From JAKANM01 sp964356495 (lineage in GTDB: Bacteria > Patescibacteriota > Patescibacteriia > Magasanikbacterales > GWA2-37-8): a stretch of DNA of 42,959 nucleotides. Positions 16,226 through 22,485 of the stretch are shown here, piece after piece. The notes beneath the pieces were generated by a model, which ran no database searches, was not told the origin of the DNA, and saw only the letters and a program-made list of their open reading frames with translations. The stretch's first letter is position 1. The number at the start of each line of letters is the position of its first letter. The stretch spans positions 1 to 42,959 of the forward strand of contig CAYHHR010000005.1 of the NCBI GenBank assembly GCA_964356495.1, read 5' to 3'. A program made the translations under genes and the position numbers.

Positions 16226-16334
16226 TTTTATCTTTCCCGTTTCGGGCTAGAATTGGCACCTTATTGATGGAATCACCATTCAATGGTTGCCGACGGGTCA
16301 TAGGGCTAGTTCCCTCGCCGTACTCTGGATAACT
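16226..16334 (-). promoter_or_regulatory. SAM-I (S-box) riboswitch aptamer
   Basis: Read on the minus strand, the conserved S-box elements appear in order: P1 strand TTATC (16332-16328), CAGAG, an AGGG-loop-CCCT hairpin followed by ATGA, the core GGCAACC (16291-16285), a P3 hairpin with arms ATTGAATGG and CCATCAAT, GGTGCCAATTC (from 16260), the P4 hairpin CCCG-AAA-CGGG (16246-16236), then AAAGATAA closing P1 (16232-16228). Every helix of the SAM-I fold can be drawn. With the terminator downstream it should be a transcriptional OFF switch for the 97- and 145-residue proteins when SAM is plentiful. Confidence 0.9.
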
Positions 16335-16362
16335 ACTGTTGAATTGTTTAATACTTGATTTT

Positions 16363-16391
16363 AGTTTATCAGTAATTTTATTATTGGTCAA
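16363..16391 (-). promoter_or_regulatory. Promoter of the SAM-riboswitch transcript
   Basis: Minus-strand TTGACC (16391-16386), 17 bases, TAAACT (16368-16363), the latter preceded by TGA. The predicted start lies about 20 bases before the aptamer P1 stem. Confidence 0.7.
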
Positions 16392-16507
16392 ATTATGATC
16401 CTTGACTGTTAGCGTAGTTGGTGTAAAATATTGGTCAGAAAGTCCCTTGAAAACTAGCGAGGTGGAGCAAAACACCGCGGTGGACGGCGGGTTATCTAGC
16501 CTTTATT

Positions 16508-16547
16508 CCCCTCCTTAGAATCCTTTTATAAAGATTTTAAGGTGGGG
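16508..16547. repeat. Imperfect 40-base palindrome upstream of the DUF1508 gene
   Basis: CCCC-T-CCTTA-G-AATC on the left mirrors GATT-T-TAAGG-T-GGGG on the right, with a CTTTTATAAA centre. It resembles the other C-run/G-run palindromes of the window. A leftward promoter (riboswitch) and a rightward gene flank it. Confidence 0.5.
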
Positions 16548-16599
16548 GTGATATAAAGGTCTTTCATACCCCGTTAATTCATCGCATAGCTTCAAGTAT

Positions 16600-16782
16600 A
16601 TGGCACGATTTGTCATTTACAAGGACTCCAAGAGCGAGTATCGTTGGCGCTTCAAAGCTAACAACGGCGAAATTGTCGCCGTTAGTAGTGAGGGTTATAC
16701 CTCAAAGCAAAACGCTATTTATTCTTTGAACCTTGTCAAAACCTTGGCTTATGGTGCGGAAGTAGTAGATATTTCACAATAA
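16600..16782 (+). CDS. DUF1508 (YegP/UPF0339) single-domain protein
   Basis: 60 residues, one copy of the DUF1508 repeat: ARFVIYKDSKSEYRWRFKA, NGEIVAVSSEGYTSKQNA, then a helix ending in GAEVVDIS. YegP of E. coli has two copies; single-copy forms are common. The family has no established activity. It stands alone on the plus strand between two minus-strand units and inside a 12-base inverted repeat. Confidence 0.8.
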   Translation: MARFVIYKDSKSEYRWRFKANNGEIVAVSSEGYTSKQNAIYSLNLVKTLAYGAEVVDISQ

Positions 16783-16843
16783 CTACCACGGACACACTAT
16801 CCAGACTATTTATTTAACGATAAGTAGTTAAGCTAAGCCTCGC

Positions 16844-16889
16844 TAGTTTTTTGGGGATTTTTTTATTTTAAAAAATCCTAAAAACTATT
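16844..16889. terminator. AT-rich hairpin at the end of the nuclease gene
   Basis: TAGTTTTTTGGGGATTTTTT pairs imperfectly with AAAAAATCCTAAAAACTA across the stop of the HNH gene. It could end both the DUF1508 transcript and the restriction operon. No long T run follows on the minus strand, so the call is weak. Confidence 0.35.
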
Positions 16890-18114
16890 TCAAAACATTA
16901 AGCAATTCGTGATTGTAATGTTGCATTGTTTCCTTATTTGTAGGTTTGTATGCAATATTCTCTTGATATTTTAAATAAACCTCGTTGTTTGAATGATCTT
17001 TCAAAGAAATATCGTCATTAACGGTGCTTAACAACACATTACGATTATTATTTTGTGTAATTTTTGCATGACTAAAAGCGTCAATATAAACCATATTTTC
17101 CCACTTATCTAACATTTTAAAATGGTGGAGATTCTCTGACCACGCTAGCGGAACTACATGATGTAGTTCAAAACCTTTTGTCTTTCCAACATTGTGTTTA
17201 ACAAAATATTGATATTTTTCATTAACTGATCTATCCAAGCGTTTTGTTGTCTCACTACTAAAGCTTACTTGCCCTTCTTTAAGCACCATTTGCTCGCCTC
17301 TAACCTCAAAATATACTGTTTGATTTAATACACTAAACACCTGTCTAGCTTTGTTAATCCAATTGTGAAAATCTCTTTTTTCTGTTTTTGTTCCTTGAAA
17401 CTTCTTTGGGTTAAGTTCTACTTTTAAGGTTTCAATAACTGATTTTCTTTGTAGTGAAGTAAGTTGTCTATATTCTTTAATTAACTGTACGGCTTCATCT
17501 ATACTTACATCAAAGCTAGATTTCGTATCAATAGCCGACACGAAAAACATGTATTCATATATGCTTATTTTTTCTATACCATATTCTTTATCCCGAAGTA
17601 TATCTAAAAGTGTATCTATATAACCCCCGAGCAAACTATCTATGCCTTTTGAAAAAATAAAAAATTTATCCAAAATATTTGTTGCTTTTATCAGTTTCAA
17701 CCCTTGATTACTTATTGAAACATATTTAACATTTTGACTTGAAAAAGGATCTGTTTGATTTTTGTTTTTGTCATATCTTTCAATTAGACCCATTCTGTGC
17801 AAATCTACAAATAAATTTTTACGCATCGCATCCTGTGTACCTATACCGGCTATTCTTTTTGCTTCATTACAAAATTCAGCATAAACATATTCATCCGGTA
17901 TATTTTCTGGTCTTTTGGAAATGTCTGTTGTTCTAATAGTCATCAAACTTTTGTCCGGAGCGTATTTATTTAACAATGTTAGAATATCAACAATTTGAAC
18001 CATTACATAACGGTTGTGTTGAGAAGCTTCTGAACCTCGATATTTTTCGTCTCTTATTCTACGATCAATAAATTCAAGGGCTTTGTTTCCGTGGTTTATA
18101 TTACTTACTACCAT
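16885..18114 (-). CDS. HNH-type restriction endonuclease of a type II R-M system
   Basis: 409 residues. Near the C-terminus is an HNH (beta-beta-alpha-metal) site: H318-H319 in FELHHVVPLAW, N340 in WENMVYID and H349 in FSHAKI. The N-terminal 150 residues look like a winged-helix-rich specificity region (AMRKNLFVDLHRMGLIERY, then VKYVSISNQGLKLI). It overlaps the end of the DPPY methyltransferase by 14 bases and is the last gene of a three-gene operon. Context (two methyltransferases plus one nuclease) suggests a type II, probably type IIS, enzyme that cuts DNA at an asymmetric site. No close named enzyme is recognised and the recognition sequence cannot be read. Confidence 0.75.
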   Translation of the reverse strand: MVVSNINHGNKALEFIDRRIRDEKYRGSEASQHNRYVMVQIVDILTLLNKYAPDKSLMTIRTTDISKRPENIPDEYVYAEFCNEAKRIAGIGTQDAMRKNLFVDLHRMGLIERYDKNKNQTDPFSSQNVKYVSISNQGLKLIKATNILDKFFIFSKGIDSLLGGYIDTLLDILRDKEYGIEKISIYEYMFFVSAIDTKSSFDVSIDEAVQLIKEYRQLTSLQRKSVIETLKVELNPKKFQGTKTEKRDFHNWINKARQVFSVLNQTVYFEVRGEQMVLKEGQVSFSSETTKRLDRSVNEKYQYFVKHNVGKTKGFELHHVVPLAWSENLHHFKMLDKWENMVYIDAFSHAKITQNNNRNVLLSTVNDDISLKDHSNNEVYLKYQENIAYKPTNKETMQHYNHELLNVLK

Positions 18115-18883
18115 ATAATTTAATATTTCTTTCTGCTAATTTTACATATTCTTTACTTTTATCAGAACATATAAAATTTCTGTTTAATCTCTTTGAAGCC
18201 AAGGCAGTTGTCCCGCTACCAACAAAACAATCTAGCACTAAATCACCTTCTTTTGAACTGGCTTTAATAATTCGTTCGACAAGATCTAAAGGTTTTGGTG
18301 TTAAATGTCCCATTTTTTGTGTTTTTCCATTCACTTTTCTTTTATGTCTTTCGCTACTTATGTGCCAAACTTCACCACAAAATCTACCTTCTGGATTAGG
18401 AAACCACCTCTTGCCATTTTTTAGTATACCCTTTTTTGTAGCATGTTCCATTCTTTCGGTTGATTCGTAAGGTACTCTAATAGCATTGTAATTAAAAATA
18501 TGTTGATTGGATTTTGTAAAAAATAATATTGTTTCTTGACCATTGCTATATTTTGTTTTAGCAGAACCAAGGCCGTCTCGTTTATCCCAAGTAATCCAAT
18601 TTTGAAAAATCATTTCTTTTGAAACTAAATATTGTAAAATAAAAGCAGAATTAAAAGGTGTATTAAAAATATAAAGACTTCCATTTTCTTTTAATTTTGG
18701 GATTAAAGCGTCTATCCATTTGAATGTAAAAGTAAGAAAATCTTTTTGATTTTTAAAAGTGTCCCAATCCGCTTTACTCATGTTATATGGAGGATCTATG
18801 ACAGCCAAATTTATAGAATTGTTATCTATCTTTTTCAAAAAATCAAAACAATCTAAATTGTATATTTTGTTAATCCCAAGCAT
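18101..18883 (-). CDS. DNA methyltransferase, DPPY (probable N6-adenine) beta-class
   Basis: 260 residues. Catalytic motif IV is DPPYNMSKADW (about residue 30), followed near the C-terminus by the SAM-binding motif I GDLVLDCFVGSGTTALAS; this order defines the beta class. HLTPKPLDLVERII between them is motif X-like. DPPY usually marks N6-adenine methylation. The start is 8 bases downstream of the stop of the SPPY enzyme and the gene is translationally coupled to the nuclease after it. Together with the second enzyme it would protect the two strands of an asymmetric site. Confidence 0.88.
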   Translation of the reverse strand: MLGINKIYNLDCFDFLKKIDNNSINLAVIDPPYNMSKADWDTFKNQKDFLTFTFKWIDALIPKLKENGSLYIFNTPFNSAFILQYLVSKEMIFQNWITWDKRDGLGSAKTKYSNGQETILFFTKSNQHIFNYNAIRVPYESTERMEHATKKGILKNGKRWFPNPEGRFCGEVWHISSERHKRKVNGKTQKMGHLTPKPLDLVERIIKASSKEGDLVLDCFVGSGTTALASKRLNRNFICSDKSKEYVKLAERNIKLYGSK

Positions 18884-18891
18884 ATAACTAT

Positions 18892-19728
18892 TTAGGATGT
18901 TTTTCTTTTTATAATTTTTTCGTAACTTTTAGATATTTCATATCCAACATAATTTCTACCCAATTCTTTGGCTACTTTGAGTGTTGTTCCCGAACCTGCA
19001 AATGGATCTAAAACTATGTCGTCTGCGTATGTAAAAAGTTTAACACATCTTTTTACAATTTCCTCCGGCATTATAGCCGAATGATCACCGAAGGCTAGGT
19101 CTTTTTTATTTGGTATTGGTATATCCCAAATTTGTTTCGTATATTCAACCCATTCTTTTTGAGTTAGCTTGCTTTTTTCTTTAATATCTTTTGGTAATCC
19201 ATTTTCCGAATCTCCTTCTTTAACATAAACTGTTACAAATTCAATTGTATTTTGTGCGTAAAAATTTCTTGGATATGGATAACTACCGAACATCAATTTT
19301 TTTGTTGAATTTTTTCTATTCCAAATGTATATGTCCAATAAAAATATTTCTTTAAGGTTTGATAAGATTGAGTGTTCTATGTCGCAATTTATATCAAAAA
19401 TATGTCTGTTAAAATGGGTTGTAAAATCTTTTTTTATCATTGGCATTAAGGGTGTGTTTATTATGAGCTTTCCGTTTGGTCTTAATACTCGCTCACATTC
19501 TTTCCAAATTTTTAACATTTCTTTTATGTACAAATTATAGTTGTTTATATCACCAATTTGCCCTTTAATTTTTTTTGAGATTTTATTTTCTTGATGTCCG
19601 TCTTTTGAATAATCTTTTATATTAAAATAAGGCGGTGAAGTGATAACTAAATTAACAGAATTGTTGGGCAATTCTGTCATGTTTCTTGCGTCCTTAAAAA
19701 ATACTTTGTTGGTAAAATTTTCTTTCAT
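18892..19728 (-). CDS. DNA methyltransferase, SPPY (probable N4-cytosine) beta-class
   Basis: 278 residues from ATG at 19728. An upstream GTG at 19752 is in frame but overlaps the -10 box, so the ATG is preferred. The catalytic motif is TSPPYFNIKDYS and the SAM site is DIVLDPFAGSGTTLKVA near the end. SPPY is typical of N4-cytosine methylases but some N6-adenine enzymes share it. It is the first gene of the R-M operon, as expected if protection must precede cutting. AT-rich composition and unrelated codon preference set the R-M block apart from the host genes. Confidence 0.85.
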   Translation of the reverse strand: MKENFTNKVFFKDARNMTELPNNSVNLVITSPPYFNIKDYSKDGHQENKISKKIKGQIGDINNYNLYIKEMLKIWKECERVLRPNGKLIINTPLMPMIKKDFTTHFNRHIFDINCDIEHSILSNLKEIFLLDIYIWNRKNSTKKLMFGSYPYPRNFYAQNTIEFVTVYVKEGDSENGLPKDIKEKSKLTQKEWVEYTKQIWDIPIPNKKDLAFGDHSAIMPEEIVKRCVKLFTYADDIVLDPFAGSGTTLKVAKELGRNYVGYEISKSYEKIIKRKTS

Positions 19729-19743
19729 AAACTGTACGATGTT

Positions 19744-19816
19744 ATTATACACTAAATTGAGTATTTATGAAAGTTTGGGGGAGCTATTTGCCATTCGGTT
19801 TGACTTCGGCTATAAT
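19744..19816. promoter_or_regulatory. Divergent promoter region of the R-M operon and lexA-like gene
   Basis: Rightward: TTGCCA (19788-19793), 17 bases, TATAAT (19811-19816), with the start of transcription expected within a couple of bases of the ATG at 19825 (leaderless). Leftward: TATAAT at 19749-19744 with only a weak -35. Possible operators are the direct repeat TTCGG (19794-19808) and the palindrome TATAATTATA (19811-19820) over the -10 box. Confidence 0.6.
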
Positions 19817-19824
19817 TATACCAT

Positions 19825-20424
19825 ATGAATAGCCTAACACAAAGACAAAAAGAAATTTTGGAATTTGTAACCGAGTATATCAAGGAAAATGAGGTGTCCC
19901 CCTCGTTTAATGAAATAAAGGATAAATTTGGTCTTTCGGCATTGTCCACTGTTCATGAGCATATAACCGAGCTTGTGGAAAAAGGATTTTTACGCCGTGA
20001 TGAGCGAAAAGAGCGTGGCCTGTATTTACCGGCCAAACGCCAGCAGTACATTGAAATACCACTAAAAGGAATTATTGCCTGTGGACAACCCATTGAGCCA
20101 ATAGAAATGCCGGACGAATTTATCAGAGTTGCCCGTGAGGAAACCCTGCGAGGTAATATCTACGCATTGAGAGCCAAAGGCGATTCAATGATCCAAGAGG
20201 GTATTTTTGACGGTGATTTTATCATAGTCAAAAAGCAAAGCACGGCGGAAAATGGCGATACGGTAGTAGCGATAATTGATGACGGTCAAGCTACGCTAAA
20301 AAAATATTTCCAAGAAAAAGAAAAAATACGACTACAACCAGCCAATCCGGAATTTGCTCCGATGTACCGAAAAGAGGTTGAGATAAGGGGTGTAGTGGCG
20401 AAAATTATCCGAAACTTAAAATAA
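19825..20424 (+). CDS. lexA: LexA-family SOS-type repressor with Cys-Gly cleavage site
   Basis: 199 residues, full LexA length. The N-terminal winged helix opens with LTQRQKEILEFVTEYI and contains SPSFNEIKDKFGLSALSTVHEHI. The peptidase half has the self-cleavage site IIACGQP (between C86 and G87), nucleophile S121 (AKGDSM) and general base K159 (ATLKKYF). LexA normally cuts Ala-Gly; Cys-Gly is used by UmuD. It should be inactivated by RecA filaments after DNA damage. Divergent from the R-M operon and upstream of the phage genes, so it may control both. It could be the host LexA captured here, but its place inside the accessory block favours a phage repressor. Confidence 0.85.
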   Translation: MNSLTQRQKEILEFVTEYIKENEVSPSFNEIKDKFGLSALSTVHEHITELVEKGFLRRDERKERGLYLPAKRQQYIEIPLKGIIACGQPIEPIEMPDEFIRVAREETLRGNIYALRAKGDSMIQEGIFDGDFIIVKKQSTAENGDTVVAIIDDGQATLKKYFQEKEKIRLQPANPEFAPMYRKEVEIRGVVAKIIRNLK

Positions 20425-20478
20425 TTATGAGCGATACGCTTTCGCACCCATTACATAACCTCTCTTTTTTTCAACCGC

Positions 20479-21291
20479 ATGAAAATTTTTGTCCACAAAA
20501 TCAAAGACAAAATGCTCGATTTTACGAAGCTATTTTGTATTGAAACAAATATTTTTCAGCGGTTTGTAATCGTGTATAAATACTTTAAGTTTTTAAACAA
20601 AGACCCAATCGTCAAAGATATTTTGCAAAAGATTTTCAACGATACGGCGAAAATCATTGGTGAGCCGGACGAAAATATGGACGAGGATAAGTTTTTGAAA
20701 GTAAAAGGCGACGCTCTTTTTTCCCGTGAGTTTTGGGTGTACTACACCAATTTGGAAGTCATATACGGGAAAATGAAAAAACTACAAAAGTGCCGTTTGT
20801 CAGATAAAACCGAGCTTGAACAATTGTCTAAATTGTTTTCAAAACCCTATTCCAAAAAAATGCTGGAATTGTCTTTTGAGGTAATTAACAGCGAGGTTTT
20901 TAACCGGCTTGATCAGGAAACCTTTTGCGACGAGGACGAAAAAGAGGGCGAAACATACTTTGACGAGCAAAACGGTATTTTGTATATCAAAGGCGAAAGA
21001 GTAGAGATAAACAAGCAAGATAAAATAACAAACGCCCACAAGATACTCCGGCATATTTTCACTACCAACAAAGACAATACCGGCGATGATTTTTTCTTTT
21101 CCGAGATTGCCGAGGACGAATTTCACGAGCTGGATTATAAAAACAGGCCAAACAACTGGCGTAAATATGCGAGGGCTTGCGAGCATATTAACGAAAAGGC
21201 CAAAGAACAGACTGGCGGAGCGGTAATTGATTTTCTTTTATTCAATACCGGCGATACTTCTAAAGTGAAAATCAATACAAAATACCTATAA
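20479..21291 (+). CDS. Hypothetical protein with a probable C-terminal winged helix
   Basis: 270 residues, charged, no membrane segment. Residues 1-145 are helical with a long coiled-coil-like part. From about residue 165 (YFDEQNGILYIKGERVEINK, then DKITNAHKILRHIF) the pattern resembles small winged-helix domains seen at the end of CPR regulatory or phage proteins; this is inference from shape only. It starts 54 bases after the lexA-like gene on the same strand and ends before a strong terminator, so the two probably form one regulatory transcript. Function unknown. Confidence 0.6.
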   Translation: MKIFVHKIKDKMLDFTKLFCIETNIFQRFVIVYKYFKFLNKDPIVKDILQKIFNDTAKIIGEPDENMDEDKFLKVKGDALFSREFWVYYTNLEVIYGKMKKLQKCRLSDKTELEQLSKLFSKPYSKKMLELSFEVINSEVFNRLDQETFCDEDEKEGETYFDEQNGILYIKGERVEINKQDKITNAHKILRHIFTTNKDNTGDDFFFSEIAEDEFHELDYKNRPNNWRKYARACEHINEKAKEQTGGAVIDFLLFNTGDTSKVKINTKYL

Positions 21292-21315
21292 TTTACACCT
21301 AAAAAACAGGCAAAT

Positions 21316-21340
21316 AATCCCTTAAACAAAGGGATTTTTT
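21316..21340 (+). terminator. Intrinsic terminator after the lexA-270aa unit
   Basis: Stem AATCCCTT (21316-21323) with AAGGGATT (21329-21336) followed by TTTT, then GTTTT. It separates the regulatory genes from the phage structural genes. Confidence 0.8.
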
Positions 21341-21344
21341 GTTT

Positions 21345-21444
21345 TACACCTAACTTTACCCGTAACTTTGGTGTAGCCGGTTTCTTTATGATACAGCCAC
21401 GCAAACTAAAAAGGTCGATTTGCGAAACTTAATTCATAAAGAAA
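21345..21444. repeat. Nested inverted repeats upstream of the phage structural operon
   Basis: Three perfect inverted repeats: TACACC/GGTGTA (21345-21350, 21370-21375); TTTCTTTATGA/TCATAAAGAAA (21381-21391, 21434-21444); and, inside the latter, CGCAAA/TTTGCG (21400-21405, 21419-21424). The block ends 10 bases before the candidate ssDNA-binding gene. Candidates are a replication origin, packaging signal or operator region. Confidence 0.6.
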
Positions 21445-21454
21445 GCAAAAAATT

Positions 21455-21718
21455 ATGTATAAGCTAATCGGAATCCTCAAAAAAGAAGAGGTAAAAGAAT
21501 ACACCTGCAAAGACGGAACCCCGGGCAGAAAACGAGTTTTATTCGTTGAGCCAGAGGGATCAATCTATCCGGTCAAAGTCAGTGTCAGCGACATGGACTT
21601 AAAAGCCGGCAAAATAGGTGAAAAGGTGTCGTTGGATGTGGAAATTTATCCTTTCTACATTCAAAACAAAACAAGACAAAAGGCTTTCATGGATATTTAT
21701 ATCCCTAACAAAAAATAA
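21455..21718 (+). CDS. Small OB-fold-like protein, probable phage ssDNA-binding protein (pV-like)
   Basis: 87 residues, all-beta by pattern: YKLIGILKKEEVKEYTC, RKRVLFVEPEGSIYPVKVSV, GEKVSLDVEIYPF, then AFMDIYIP. Size and place, first gene before the coat cluster, match the gene V protein of filamentous phages, which coats newly made single strands before extrusion. No diagnostic motif can be named, so the role is inferred from position and fold. The stop is two bases before the next start codon. Confidence 0.6.
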   Translation: MYKLIGILKKEEVKEYTCKDGTPGRKRVLFVEPEGSIYPVKVSVSDMDLKAGKIGEKVSLDVEIYPFYIQNKTRQKAFMDIYIPNKK

Positions 21719-21720
21719 GT

Positions 21721-21873
21721 ATGGACTTTCTAACCACGGCTTCAACAACTTACGCTTTAACGGACAATGCTTTGGATCTGATAAATTTTTTCAGCCAACT
21801 GTTCACTGTTTCGTTTGCTTTAGTTATTGGACTGCTCGTGTTTATTATCGTCCTGCTTATTTTCAAATCTTAA
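21721..21873 (+). CDS. Tiny one-helix membrane protein A (minor coat candidate)
   Basis: 50 residues: a polar N-terminus (MDFLTTASTTYALTDNALDL) and one long hydrophobic helix ending in a short basic tail (IFKS). No signal peptide. It resembles in size and layout the pVII/pIX tip proteins of Ff phages. Starts 2 bases after the upstream stop. Confidence 0.65.
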   Translation: MDFLTTASTTYALTDNALDLINFFSQLFTVSFALVIGLLVFIIVLLIFKS

Positions 21874-21874
21874 T

Positions 21875-21985
21875 ATGACCGGACTAATCACAAATTTATT
21901 TTCCGGCATAGGTTTGAGCCTTGTGTTTCCGCTGGTCTTATTCGTCGTCTTATCCATATTTTTAACGATTATTTCGGGCAAATAG
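21875..21985 (+). CDS. Tiny one-helix membrane protein B (minor coat candidate)
   Basis: 36 residues, almost entirely one hydrophobic segment (GLSLVFPLVLFVVLSIFLTI) ended by SGK. The start is one base after the preceding stop and the stop one base before the next start, which strongly suggests it is translated. At this length (33-36 residues) pVII and pIX are the obvious comparisons. Confidence 0.6.
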   Translation: MTGLITNLFSGIGLSLVFPLVLFVVLSIFLTIISGK

Positions 21986-21986
21986 T

Positions 21987-22139
21987 ATGTGTTCCGCATA
22001 TATCTTACTAAACAATTCGTGCTACCTAGATGACTTCCTAATGATAGGAGCTGTCTTTGCTAAAGCGATTGTTCTCGGTTTGGTGGTCGGAACAGTGGTC
22101 GGCGTACTAGTGTTATTCGTTAAAAAAATTAACTCTTAA
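21987..22139 (+). CDS. Tiny one-helix membrane protein C
   Basis: 50 residues with a polar, cysteine-containing N-terminus (MCSAYILLNNSCYLDD) and one helix rich in valine and glycine (VLGLVVGTVVGVLVLF) ending in a basic KKINS tail. Could be a third minor coat protein or an assembly factor. An internal ATG (22038) would give a shorter form lacking the cysteines. It ends 4 bases before the major coat gene. Confidence 0.6.
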   Translation: MCSAYILLNNSCYLDDFLMIGAVFAKAIVLGLVVGTVVGVLVLFVKKINS

Positions 22140-22143
22140 ACAT

Positions 22144-22413
22144 ATGACTAATAAGATCAAAAATCTTATTTCAGCCAGCCAAGTAAAAACTGCTTCCTTG
22201 CTCACTGCTGTAATCGGCGGTGCGTTGGTAGCAGGTAATGCTTTCGCGGCAGTCGATCCAGATGTAGCCTCAACGACCCAGCAATTGGTGTCCACGATGA
22301 AAGAGAATGTAACCGGTGTTATCACCACTAACATTTCTCAAATCGTGATTGTTGGTGTCATCATCTTTTCATTGACTTTCGTGTGGCGTTTGGCTCGTAA
22401 ATTCATGAAATAG
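22144..22413 (+). CDS. Major coat protein precursor (pVIII-like)
   Basis: 89 residues. A signal peptide (basic start, hydrophobic 17-33, AFA site) should be cut after A35, leaving a 54-residue mature protein. That protein has an acidic, amphipathic N-terminus (AVDPDVASTTQQLVSTMKEN), a membrane helix (about 64-81) and a basic C-terminus (RLARKFMK). This is exactly the layout of filamentous phage major coat proteins: acidic outside, helix core, positive tail facing DNA. A strong hairpin follows the gene. Confidence 0.88.
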   Translation: MTNKIKNLISASQVKTASLLTAVIGGALVAGNAFAAVDPDVASTTQQLVSTMKENVTGVITTNISQIVIVGVIIFSLTFVWRLARKFMK

Positions 22414-22416
22414 GTG

Positions 22417-22464
22417 CAACCGGCGGGGGCTGGCCGTAAATTGCCAAGCCCCCGCCTGCGGTTG
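22417..22464 (+). terminator. GC-rich hairpin after the major coat gene
   Basis: Stem CAACC/GGTTG (22417-22421, 22460-22464) plus GGCGGGGGCT/AGCCCCCGCC (22422-22431, 22447-22456), a three-base bulge and a small loop. No T run follows, so it may pause, partly terminate or protect the 3' end of coat mRNA, like the terminator after gene VIII in Ff phages. Confidence 0.75.
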
Positions 22465-22485
22465 TTCAAATTAGCAATTAAATAA

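Larger units (their letters stand above)
16451..16849. repeat. 12-base inverted repeat flanking the DUF1508 gene
   Basis: AAACTAGCGAGG at 16451-16462 and its exact complement CCTCGCTAGTTT at 16838-16849. Similarity continues a little inward (AGC and AAC triplets in register). The repeat encloses the palindrome and the whole DUF1508 gene, like the ends of a small cassette, but no target duplication is evident. Confidence 0.45.

Noticed and set aside
16167..16475. A 102-codon frame on the minus strand over the riboswitch
   Set aside because: It covers the promoter, the S-box aptamer and the terminator; the RNA structure explains the sequence and no protein pattern is seen.
14809..16599. A second copy of the tRNA-Glu 3' end as left attachment site
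   Set aside because: No match of useful length to the tRNA acceptor or T arm was found in this stretch.
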